Shown in pieces: positions 1-5,616 of a DNA stretch of 24,143 nt. Position 1 is the first letter of the stretch. Every line of letters starts with the position of its first letter. The position numbers and the translations under genes are program-made. Below the pieces are notes generated by a model, which saw only the letters and a list, made by a program, of their open reading frames with translations, ran no database searches and was not told where the DNA came from. This DNA comes from CAZDCZ01 sp964504155 (lineage in GTDB: Bacteria; Bacteroidota; Bacteroidia; Bacteroidales; UBA12077): contig CAZDCZ010000049.1 of assembly GCA_964504155.1 (NCBI GenBank), positions 1 to 24,143 on the forward strand, given 5' to 3'.

Positions 1-47
1 ACGGTCCGCGGGTAAGAATTGGCTGGGATTTCCGCCCTGTTTCATTA
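1..47. repeat. attC-like repeat, left half only (site A)
   Basis: The first 45 bases closely match the left half of site D at 3226: the GGTCC insertion after the outer core, then GCGGGTAAGAATT, then CCCTGTTTCATTA. The outer TAAC core is cut by the window edge. The right half (AACCACAAAACCCCGC and the GTTA core) is absent, and the stop codon of the Fic gene at 53 sits where it should be. The site is therefore truncated, probably by deletion or recombination that joined the Fic gene directly to the half-site. Confidence 0.7.
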
Positions 48-52
48 ATAAA

Positions 53-1087
53 CTAAAAATATGTTTTAACTGCAAATTCAAACTGTTCAATGAATACCCG
101 TTTGAATACTGTAATATTGTTTTGTTCATAAAATAACAGCATTGCTTTTTTATAATCAACACTATCAACAGTTCTGAAAGAAATTGGACAATGTTTCCGA
201 TTTATCAATATCGCATTACTCACTATTCTTGCTGTTCTTTTATTCCCATCCGAAAATGGCTGTATATAAGATATTAAAATTAAGGCTAATAATGATTGCT
301 CAAAAACATTCTCTTTCTTATTAATTAAATTACACATACTTGTTAATGCTTCCTTTATTTGAAATTCATTATCAAGTGGTTTGTAATTTGTCCCTGAAAT
401 TCCGACACGTCTTTTGCGAATATTCCTATCAATTCTTAAATCTTTGATAAGTATACTATGAATATCTTCAATCTTTGATAGTGTCAACGGAAACAAATAA
501 TCTGGATTATCAATTATAAAGTCCAATGCTTCTTTGTGATTTAATAGCATTGTTGCTTCTTCTTTTGATTTACCTTCAGCAATTTCTTTTTCTTTAATAA
601 GCCTTTCCGTCTCAAGCAATGAATATGTATTACCTTCAATTTGTGATGACTTCCAAGACAAATCAATTGCCAATCGCTCTAATTCTTTATTATATTCATT
701 TTTAGATAACCCAGAAATATTATTGTTATACTCTGCCTGTAATCCTTCTAAAATTGAAACTTCTGAACTTGTAAACAAATCTGTATTAGGCAGTACATTG
801 CTTATTATTGAAAGGTTAAAATTTTCTAATATCTTTCGTTCATCAATTTCTTTTAAGTAGTAATTATTAATATCTATTTTTTCAAATAATTTAAAGTTTT
901 GCGATAATCTATACTTTGTAGCTTTTCCTTTCCCCGCTGAAACAACAAGTTTATTATTAATTAATGATGTTAAAATACGTTTAACTGTTGCTAAACTTTT
1001 TCCACTATTAATACCTTCAAGAATATTCGTTGATGAACTATCTTGATTATATTTTAAATATTCTAATATTAACTTTTCAACATTCAT
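53..1087 (-). CDS. Fic-domain protein with N-terminal winged helix and Gln in place of the catalytic His
   Basis: A 344-residue protein. Residues 1-62 resemble a winged-helix DNA-binding domain, and residues 130-335 form a Fic domain. The core is Q276-PFSDGNKRTAR (276-287), matching the HPFx(D/E)GNGRxxR consensus except for Gln at the catalytic His and Lys for the third-position Gly; the DNA codon is CAG. A class-II-type inhibitory motif, SxxxEG (S147 to E151-G152), precedes the core. Fic proteins normally transfer AMP from ATP to protein hydroxyls, and the His is the general base, so canonical AMPylation is doubtful here. The phosphate-binding DGN-R-R part is kept. The combination of wHTH and Fic is common in Bacteroidota and suggests a regulator or a toxin-like module. 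It occupies its own module between repeat sites A and B and has four AGCTCA half-sites upstream that may be its own operators. Confidence 0.9.
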   Translation of the reverse strand: MNVEKLILEYLKYNQDSSSTNILEGINSGKSLATVKRILTSLINNKLVVSAGKGKATKYRLSQNFKLFEKIDINNYYLKEIDERKILENFNLSIISNVLPNTDLFTSSEVSILEGLQAEYNNNISGLSKNEYNKELERLAIDLSWKSSQIEGNTYSLLETERLIKEKEIAEGKSKEEATMLLNHKEALDFIIDNPDYLFPLTLSKIEDIHSILIKDLRIDRNIRKRRVGISGTNYKPLDNEFQIKEALTSMCNLINKKENVFEQSLLALILISYIQPFSDGNKRTARIVSNAILINRKHCPISFRTVDSVDYKKAMLLFYEQNNITVFKRVFIEQFEFAVKTYF

Positions 1088-1096
1088 TTCTCACTA

Positions 1097-1170
1097 TTTA
1101 GCTCACAAATATATAACTTTTAGCTCAAAAACACTAAAAACTGAGCTGTATCCTTTCCTAAAATGAGCTA
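1097..1170 (-). promoter_or_regulatory. Candidate promoter and four-fold AGCTCA operator array of the Fic gene
   Basis: AGCTCA occurs at 1100-1105 and 1122-1127 (both within TTTAGCTCA) and its reverse complement TGAGCT at 1142-1147 and 1164-1169. Start-to-start spacings are 22, 20 and 22 bp, about two helical turns, and the arrangement is two direct plus two inverted half-sites. On the minus strand a Bacteroidota -7-like box TATATTTG lies at 1113-1106, between the two sites nearest the gene; I see no -33 TTG at the usual distance. The layout suggests a repressor binding several half-sites, possibly the gene's own winged helix. The last half-site touches the edge of repeat site B. Confidence 0.5.
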
Positions 1171-1300
1171 TAACGGTCCCGCGTTAACAATAGTGCGGGA
1201 TTTTACCATGTTTCATTATCACCTATTGAACAACATTACTAAGATAATACTTAGTCAGCAAACCACAAAACCCCGCATGCACTATACCATGTGTTGTGCC
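1169..1300. repeat. attC-like palindromic repeat (site B)
   Basis: Outer cores are TAAC at 1171-1174 and a GTTG variant at 1293-1296. The inner arms TAGTGCGGGATTTT and AAAACCCCGCATGCACTA pair apart from a short bulge. GGTCC follows the left core and has no partner on the right arm. The centre carries a small hairpin, ACTAAG/CTTAGT. The stop codon of the adjacent minus-strand gene at 1314 lies just outside, as with a cassette gene and its recombination site. Confidence 0.7.
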
Positions 1301-1313
1301 GTCGTACTTTATT

Positions 1314-1691
1314 CTAATCATTATTTTTCACTATACTTTTATCAGTCTTTTTATTACCATAAATATCAACATTTTCTGATTTTGAATATTTTTTCCATTC
1401 TCTTAATAACTTATTAAATTCATCGTTTTCACAGAACTCAAATCTTTTTAATGCATAATATATTGCTGTTATTGAAACGTCAGTAAATCTTGAACGATGT
1501 CGTTTTTGACATTTCGGACACCACATCATTGGTGGTTGAATATTCAATTCTGTACGTATTTGTTTTAATTTTTTATTCAAATCATTCACTAAATCAAAAT
1601 GTTGTACAATGGAAAGATTTGAACTCCATTTATTTTTTAGAATATCCTTTAACTCTGGAAACCAAGTAGTATGTGCTTGTCCTGCTGGCAT
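1314..1691 (-). CDS. Conserved small protein with a CxxC zinc-ribbon-like motif
   Basis: A 125-residue protein of unknown function. It has a CPKC motif at 58-61 followed by H65 and an Arg-rich stretch, then a helical C-terminal half with a C87 and a basic Lys-rich tail. The CPKCQKRHRSRF segment suggests metal and possibly nucleic-acid binding. The N-terminus (Trp-Phe-x-Glu-Leu-Lys-x-Ile-Leu) looks like that of uncharacterised proteins I recall from mobile regions of many bacteria. It starts 2 bp after the stop of the upstream gene (1694), so the two are surely co-transcribed and probably translationally coupled. It is the last gene of the module ending at repeat site B. I do not assign a function. 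Confidence 0.75.
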   Translation of the reverse strand: MPAGQAHTTWFPELKDILKNKWSSNLSIVQHFDLVNDLNKKLKQIRTELNIQPPMMWCPKCQKRHRSRFTDVSITAIYYALKRFEFCENDEFNKLLREWKKYSKSENVDIYGNKKTDKSIVKNND

Positions 1692-1693
1692 AA

Positions 1694-2053
1694 TTATTCA
1701 AATTCCTTTTCATTATTTATCTGTTCCATTTTTTCATGTGTTACTCCGCTTGTATATCCAAGAATCATTGCGAAATTTTCATCACTTTTAAATTCATATA
1801 AGGCATTTAATTCATTCTCTCGCTTTTTCTTAAATGAGAGTCTTTGCTGTTTAAGAGATTCCAACGACTTACGCAACTGATTTTCGCACTCTTCCGAAAT
1901 TTTAACTCCAATCATTCTTAATTCCTTAACTGCATATAATTTGTCAATAGAGTACTTTTTTGAATATCCTTTAACAATATTATTTCCTGAATATGTTTTT
2001 ATCCAATCCTTTGCTGAACGAAGCCTGTATTCTCTTTTTGAAGTTTTTCTCAT
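1694..2053 (-). CDS. Conserved small helical protein of unknown function
   Basis: A 119-residue, highly basic protein. It contains a segment WIKTYSGNNIVKGYSKKYSI at about 17-36 followed by DKLYAVKELRMIGVKI. That pattern (trp-hydrophobic-lysine, then GxNIVxGYxKxxxxDxLxAVKELxxxGV) is one I associate with uncharacterised proteins found in pairs with small zinc-ribbon proteins. The rest is charged helix with a likely coiled coil around 55-85. It sits between the DUF1841-like gene upstream and the CPKC protein downstream (2-bp gap), all minus strand, so the three probably form one operon. No catalytic motif is visible. Confidence 0.75.
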   Translation of the reverse strand: MRKTSKREYRLRSAKDWIKTYSGNNIVKGYSKKYSIDKLYAVKELRMIGVKISEECENQLRKSLESLKQQRLSFKKKRENELNALYEFKSDENFAMILGYTSGVTHEKMEQINNEKEFE

Positions 2054-2128
2054 TTACTAATCTTGATTTCTATATGTCAGAGACTGTTATAATTTCAGTT
2101 TTCTTTATGTAAAGTTTTTCTATTTAAC

Positions 2129-2383
2129 CTAATCAAATGGTTCTTTGGGTAAAGCTATTAAATTTTTAAAATATCGTTCATTGTTATATGGCTTGCTAAA
2201 TTTAAGGACATCAAATAATTCAACAGCTATACATTGTCCAATCATTTGTCTAGTTTCAAAATCATCATATCCATGGTTTCGCAATCTATCATATGCTGCT
2301 TTAGTTTCAGGTGGGTCATTATCTCTGAGTTGATTTTTTATTATTTCAAAAATCTGTTCTCTTAATTTTTCATTTGTCTTCAT
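2129..2383 (-). CDS. Small conserved protein, possibly DUF1841-like
   Basis: An 84-residue acidic, helical protein. The pattern PPETKxAYxRLxxxGYDDFETRQMIxxCIAVELFDVLK followed by YNxERYxxNLxxLPxEPFD resembles a family of small proteins annotated near DUF1841, usually found as stand-alone genes of this length. The family's role is unknown to me. It is the first gene of its module, 75 bp upstream of the next reading frame. Its start codon lies immediately beside the left edge of repeat site C, so any promoter would have to lie in or upstream of that repeat. The family assignment is from memory of the pattern and is moderate at best. Confidence 0.75.
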   Translation of the reverse strand: MKTNEKLREQIFEIIKNQLRDNDPPETKAAYDRLRNHGYDDFETRQMIGQCIAVELFDVLKFSKPYNNERYFKNLIALPKEPFD

Positions 2384-2400
2384 AGTTACAGGGTTTCATT

Positions 2401-2527
2401 AGTATGCGACAAGTAGTGCGGGGTTTTCCGCCTTGTTTCAGCATCCCCGGTTAATAAAGTTTAAAAGTAGTAAAAAGCTTGCGAACCACACAAAGCCCCC
2501 GCATTATCTGTTGAAGCAATGTTAGAG
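2401..2527. repeat. attC-like palindromic repeat (site C, diverged)
   Basis: Inner arms are TGCGGGGTTTTCCGCC on the left (from about 2416) and ACCACACAAAGCCCCCGCA on the right, with the right outer core GTTA at 2521-2524. The left outer TAAC core and the GGTCC insertion are not recognisable, so this copy is diverged or recombined there. The toxin gene ends at 2535, 11 bp from the right core. The module carrying the toxin-antitoxin pair is thus bounded by sites C and D. Confidence 0.6.
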
Positions 2528-2534
2528 AGCGTAG

Positions 2535-2831
2535 CTATTTCCATTTTTTCTTTGGATGTTGTCTTGTGTCAAAAAAATTCAATAATACAATCGTGTCATC
2601 TTTGATTCTATAGAAAACGGTTATCTGTCTTGAAATTACGAAACTTCTCATATCTTTCTTAACAATTTCAGGTCTTCCAATTTTGGGATGTGTCTTTACA
2701 TTATCAATGAATTTGCTGACTTTTCGAACAAACTTAATTGCAGAATTAATGCTCCATTCTTCTTGAAGAAATTCAATAGTCTTGTCAAATGATTTTTGCT
2801 CTCTTTTAGTCCACTTAATTTTCACAACCAA
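2535..2831 (-). CDS. ParE/RelE-superfamily toxin
   Basis: A 98-residue protein with the features of the RelE/ParE fold: basic N-terminal strand (VKIKWTKRE), two helices with a central SAIKFVxKV segment, the P-x-IGRP turn near 49-55, then the strands MRSFVISRQ and VFYRI, and a C-terminal strand ending LLNFFDTRQHPKK. The R-x-x-x-Q/VFYRI strand followed by FxTRQxP is the pattern usual for ParE-like toxins in Bacteroidota, which act on gyrase or on ribosome-bound mRNA; I cannot tell which from the sequence. The gene overlaps the upstream antitoxin by 10 bp, indicating translational coupling. Such pairs are common in integron arrays, where they are thought to stabilise the array. Confidence 0.88.
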   Translation of the reverse strand: MVVKIKWTKREQKSFDKTIEFLQEEWSINSAIKFVRKVSKFIDNVKTHPKIGRPEIVKKDMRSFVISRQITVFYRIKDDTIVLLNFFDTRQHPKKKWK

Positions 2832-3064
2832 TCTTTATATTTTTTCATTACTGTATCATTGTCCAAGATGTTATCGCCATTTTCACTTTCTTCATACGAT
2901 AATAGTACTTCTTTCTTCTGTTCTTCTGTTAATGAGTCCCAAGCACTAACTTTTGTTTTTTGAATTAATGCTTTCATTTCATTGTAATATTCTTCAAGCA
3001 GATTCTGGCTTTCAATCTGATCGATTAACTTATGAAGACTGGTTTTTAATACTGTTTTATCCAT
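2822..3064 (-). CDS. Antitoxin partner of the ParE/RelE-type toxin
   Basis: An 80-residue acidic protein: helical N-terminus (LKTSLHKLIDQIESQNLLEEYYNEMKALI), then a W-x-x-L-x-x-EQKKEVLLSYEESE segment and a flexible, acidic C-terminal tail ending in DTVMKKYKDWL. This layout (short helical dimerisation part, then an extended acidic toxin-wrapping tail) is typical of antitoxins found upstream of Bacteroidota ParE/RelE toxins, although I see no clear DNA-binding domain of RHH, PHD or HTH type. It lies directly upstream of the toxin with a 10-bp overlap, the standard order. Antitoxins of this kind usually autoregulate the operon; no operator is evident in the 160 bp upstream. Confidence 0.82.
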   Translation of the reverse strand: MDKTVLKTSLHKLIDQIESQNLLEEYYNEMKALIQKTKVSAWDSLTEEQKKEVLLSYEESENGDNILDNDTVMKKYKDWL

Positions 3065-3225
3065 TAATTTTTTTCATAAAGTTACAAAAAAATGATTTCA
3101 ACTCCAATTCATATTTATCACAACACGATTTTTATTCGTTTATTAAAAAACATATCTACGAATTGCTCTATTTTGATTTGTTACGTTAAATTATTGAACT
3201 CGAAATTTTCTTTCACTATGCCCCG

Positions 3226-3351
3226 TAACGTTCCGCGGGTAAGAATTGTCGGGAATTTCTCCCTGTTTCATTATCCACCATTGAACAACATTACTAAGAT
3301 AAAATTTAGTCGGCAAACCACAAAACCCCGCTGTAATTTGAACGCATGTTA
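3226..3351. repeat. attC-like palindromic repeat (site D)
   Basis: Outer cores TAAC (3226-3229) and GTTA (3348-3351) pair. Next to the left core is the unpaired GTTCC, then GCGGGTAAGAATTGTCGGG, which pairs imperfectly with CCCCGCTGTAATTTGAACGC on the right. Positions 3258-3334 (77 bp) are identical to 4473-4549 in site E. The GIY-YIG-like gene stops at 3359, seven bases from the right core. Confidence 0.75.
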
Positions 3352-3358
3352 TGTGCAG

Positions 3359-3667
3359 TTACCTTTTTCCACAAGCAGGATCATACAGATCTCTAAGCTC
3401 TTGTTCTATTACCATTCTACCAGATTGTTGCTTATTAGGTGTATATAAGACAGAATATGTAATTGTCCCATCACATTTACGTTTCCAACAGTCTTTTCTG
3501 TCATGATTTTCAACACGTGTCTCAACTTCTGAACTTTCTCCAATGTCAATTACGTAATACTTATCATTTTTATAACAATGTATCGCATAAATTCCAGACC
3601 TATCTTCAAGATTACTTGTTGTAGTATATGGTCCATTAAATGTATAATTACCTACTGTAATACTCAT
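3359..3667 (-). CDS. Small GIY-YIG-like nuclease-fold protein
   Basis: A 102-residue protein. GIY at 25-27 and YVIDIG at 38-43 match the two halves of the GIY-YIG signature, followed by R51 and H55 and by a Glu in the helix EQELRDLYDPACG (88-100). GIY-YIG domains of about 90 residues are found in homing endonucleases, UvrC and many small orphan proteins, and cleave DNA with Arg and Glu as key residues. The usual spacing is kept, but the second half is YVIDIG rather than YIG and the terminal Asn is replaced, so activity is uncertain. It lies 15 bp downstream of a zinc-ribbon gene and ends at repeat site D. Together they may be one operon. Confidence 0.75.
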   Translation of the reverse strand: MSITVGNYTFNGPYTTTSNLEDRSGIYAIHCYKNDKYYVIDIGESSEVETRVENHDRKDCWKRKCDGTITYSVLYTPNKQQSGRMVIEQELRDLYDPACGKR

Positions 3668-3682
3668 AATTCATTTTTTTAA

Positions 3683-3904
3683 TTATTTACCAAAATTCTT
3701 AAATGTTTTCTCTAAATCTTTAAAAGACTTATCAATGTCTTTTAGGCTCTTTTTTACAGAACCGTCATCCTTCAATTGAATATTGGCTCCGCAATACCTG
3801 CATTTAACTTTCTCTTCTCTTGCTGCTTGTTCAATCTTAATGCTGATATTTCTACCACAATTCTCACAAGCAAATTCTAATTTTTCTTTACTAAAATTTA
3901 ACAT
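3683..3904 (-). CDS. Zinc-ribbon protein with coiled-coil tail
   Basis: A 73-residue protein. Residues 13-39 hold two CxxC motifs, CENC and CRYC, separated by about 19 residues, which form a treble-clef or zinc-ribbon fold. Residues 48-73 are a charged heptad-like helix (KSLKDIDKSFKDLEKTFKNFGK), a likely coiled coil for oligomerisation. No catalytic residues are seen. Small zinc ribbons of this shape are often adaptors in larger assemblies or bind nucleic acid. It precedes the GIY-YIG-like gene by 15 bp and follows the 36-residue protein at 3969-4079, with a hairpin (3940-3961) in between. Confidence 0.75.
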   Translation of the reverse strand: MLNFSKEKLEFACENCGRNISIKIEQAAREEKVKCRYCGANIQLKDDGSVKKSLKDIDKSFKDLEKTFKNFGK

Positions 3905-3939
3905 TTTACTTCAATTTAAATTAATACTCATTTTATCAA

Positions 3940-3961
3940 GGGATTGTACTAAGCCAATCCC
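3940..3961 (-). terminator. Hairpin between the 36-residue gene and the zinc-ribbon gene
   Basis: GGGATTG (3940-3946) and CAATCCC (3955-3961) form a perfect 7-bp stem with an 8-base loop, 7 bp downstream of the stop of the minus-strand gene at 3969. No strong U-run follows on the minus strand, so it is a weak terminator or an attenuating or mRNA-protecting hairpin. Confidence 0.35.
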
Positions 3962-3968
3962 CTAATTA

Positions 3969-4079
3969 CTAATTTGGTGTTGACCTACGATGTGGTTTCA
4001 CCTTTACAGTTTTCCCGCCTTGCTTCCTTTTGTAAGGTTTTACAGGAACAATCTTTTTTCCGTCTTTAGTTTTAGACAT
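3969..4079 (-). CDS. 36-residue basic conserved micropeptide
   Basis: A short frame encoding MSKTKDGKKIVPVKPY, then KRKQGGKTVKVKPHRRSTPN. The composition (over a third Lys/Arg) and the pattern SKTKDGKKI-x-V-x-PY...V-x-x-HRRSTPN match small proteins I recall from phages, mobile elements and many bacterial genomes, where they have no known function. It is too short for many gene finders, but the ordered motif, the ATG start and the position as first gene of the minus-strand module favour a real gene. Nucleic-acid binding is plausible from charge alone. It is followed by the hairpin at 3940-3961 and the zinc-ribbon gene. Confidence 0.7.
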   Translation of the reverse strand: MSKTKDGKKIVPVKPYKRKQGGKTVKVKPHRRSTPN

Positions 4080-4454
4080 ACATAATTGTTTTATTCCCAA
4101 TTAAAAGAGTGGGCTATATTTCTCTTTAGGAAATCTGTTTTTGTTTTCTGGAATATTTAACTATTTTTGAAGTCGCAATAAAAATAAAAAACAACCATGG
4201 CCAGGTAAAATTTCCTTTGAATTTCCTGGCTATTGTTTTAGTATGCCACAATTATTACGCCTGACATAAGAAATTGACGAAATATTTATTCACACAAGAT
4301 GTTAATTATCAACATTACATAAAACGCCTGATTATTAGCTCGTTACAATTTACACAAATTAGATTAATACTTTAAATAACAGACCTTTAGGTCTTTTATT
4401 ATAATGTCATGTTGGCAGAATTGTCAGATATGACAGAAAAAAGGTAATTACAGG
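4080..4454. other. Intergenic region with two hairpins and no gene
   Basis: This 375-bp stretch separates the 36-residue gene from repeat site E and has no convincing reading frame. It contains the terminator-like hairpin described separately (4180-4230) and a perfect 14-bp palindrome AGACCTTTAGGTCT (4381-4394) followed on the plus strand by TTTATT. TGTCAT and ATGACA, about 25 bp apart near 4405-4436, form a further inverted pair. The region probably holds the promoter of the downstream minus-strand module, but I cannot pick it out. Confidence 0.5.
4180..4230 (-). terminator. Candidate Rho-independent terminator (minus strand)
   Basis: GCCAGG (4200-4205) and CCTGGC (4225-4230) form a 6-bp stem with an AT-rich loop. 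Read on the minus strand it is followed within 6 bases by GTTTTTTATTTTTATT. It would stop transcription arriving from the repeat-E side before it enters the 36-residue/zinc-ribbon/GIY-YIG module. Confidence 0.45.
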
Positions 4455-4551
4455 TAACGGTCTGCGGGTTTCTCTCCCTGTTTCATTATCCACCATTGAA
4501 CAACATTACTAAGATAAAATTTAGTCGGCAAACCACAAAACCCCGCTGTTA
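4455..4551. repeat. attC-like palindromic repeat (site E, most compact copy)
   Basis: TAAC (4455-4458) and GTTA (4548-4551) are the outer cores. After the unpaired GGTCT, GCGGGTTT pairs with AAAACCCCGC on the right arm, so the cores and inner arms are almost fused with no spacer. The central ACTAA/TTAGT hairpin is present. 77 bp are identical to site D. The TolB-like gene stops at 4562. Confidence 0.75.
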
Positions 4552-4561
4552 TAAATTGTAG

Positions 4562-5455
4562 TTATTCGATAAGTATTGTACTAATATAGATTTGATAAGT
4601 TTTATTGTCGATAAATGCAACCTTATCAGAGTTCTTAGACCAATCAGGATAAAACTCTCTCAAATAACTCGTGCTTGTCAATTGTTGATCTTCCTTTCCA
4701 TCCGAAGTACATATGTAAAGCTCTGATAAATATTCAACTCCATCTTCACCACCAGTACTATCAAAATACAATAAATACTTATCATTCGGCGACCATGCAG
4801 AAACTATCCCTTGGCTTGCAACAAAATATTCACCACTACCATTAAAATCATAATTGTAATTTCTTCCGTCGTTTTTGGCAATTATAATTCTATCTTCATT
4901 ATTTGAAACCAAAAGCCCGAAATAAGTACCTTTTTCATGAGTAATCTCAATCTCCTTATCATCAATTTTCCTGTACACTTTATCACTCTTGGTATTGAAA
5001 TAAACATTATATTTTCCTTGTCTCAAGAATGGTACTCTACCTAAATTGTTAGAACTATTTCTTTTCCTTTTTTGTATTGTGTCAATTTCAATTTGAAAGG
5101 GATTCAATTTTATTCTACCCAATTCTATTTCAATTATTGAATTATTTTCACTGCTTTTGTAATAATAAATTTGATTATTATCCAGCCAGTTATATTGACT
5201 AAAACGTCCATTCCCAGGTGTAGTCGACAAATTAACTTCAATATTTTGTTCTATATCAATGTAAATTAAAGTGTCTCTATTTCGGGAAGTTAAAATTTTG
5301 GTTCCATCAGGAGATATCTTAGGTTCAGAATATCTCGAAACATTATCTGAGACCATTTTAATATCAAACAAATGAGCTTTAAAATTATTTTGTCCAAATG
5401 CTCCATAAGTTGCAAGCATTATTAATAAAACACTTAGTTTCTTCACTGTTTTCAT
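4562..5455 (-). CDS. Secreted TolB/WD40-like beta-propeller protein
   Basis: A 297-residue protein with a Sec signal peptide (about 1-21, ending AFG-Q) and no lipobox Cys. At least three PD40-like blade motifs are visible: SEPKISPDGTKIL near 42-54, AWSPNDKYLLYFD near 220-232, and FYPDWSKNSDKVAFID near 266-281, with degenerate blades between. Such propellers bind proteins or peptides in the periplasm or outside the cell and are not usually enzymes on their own. The gene shares the interval between repeat sites E and F with druE and druH, but a 160-bp gap with a possible repeat remnant separates them, so it may be an independent cassette. A defence role is not indicated by the sequence. Confidence 0.8.
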   Translation of the reverse strand: MKTVKKLSVLLIMLATYGAFGQNNFKAHLFDIKMVSDNVSRYSEPKISPDGTKILTSRNRDTLIYIDIEQNIEVNLSTTPGNGRFSQYNWLDNNQIYYYKSSENNSIIEIELGRIKLNPFQIEIDTIQKRKRNSSNNLGRVPFLRQGKYNVYFNTKSDKVYRKIDDKEIEITHEKGTYFGLLVSNNEDRIIIAKNDGRNYNYDFNGSGEYFVASQGIVSAWSPNDKYLLYFDSTGGEDGVEYLSELYICTSDGKEDQQLTSTSYLREFYPDWSKNSDKVAFIDNKTYQIYISTILIE

Positions 5456-5565
5456 TAGAATAACTATGTTCGTTAAGATACATCCTTTACAAAAGTTAAA
5501 GATTAGACTTTACACTAAATTAGTCTCTAACCTTGTTGATGGTTATTTTTATTCATAATCTTTCA

Positions 5566-5614
5566 GCTTAACAACTTATTGCCCAATGCCTTATATACAA
5601 TGTTTATTGTGGGC
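5566..5614. repeat. Possible degenerate attC-like remnant beside the druE stop codon
   Basis: The segment GCCTTATATACAATGTTTATTG (from 5588) resembles the right edge of site F (GCTTTATGACCCAATGTTACAAATTG), including its position directly before a minus-strand stop codon (5617). TTAAC at about 5566 could be the left core, but the GCGGG inner arms are missing. ACAAT-GTTT-ATTGT (5597-5610) also forms a small hairpin. If real, it would separate the TolB-like gene from druHE as different cassettes. Confidence 0.3.
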
Positions 5615-5616
5615 TT

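Noticed and set aside
1163..1417. Plus-strand open frame across repeat site B
   Set aside because: It runs through the palindromic repeat and into the opposite-strand gene; the composition is not protein-like. The similar frame at 3092-3448 crosses site D for the same reason.
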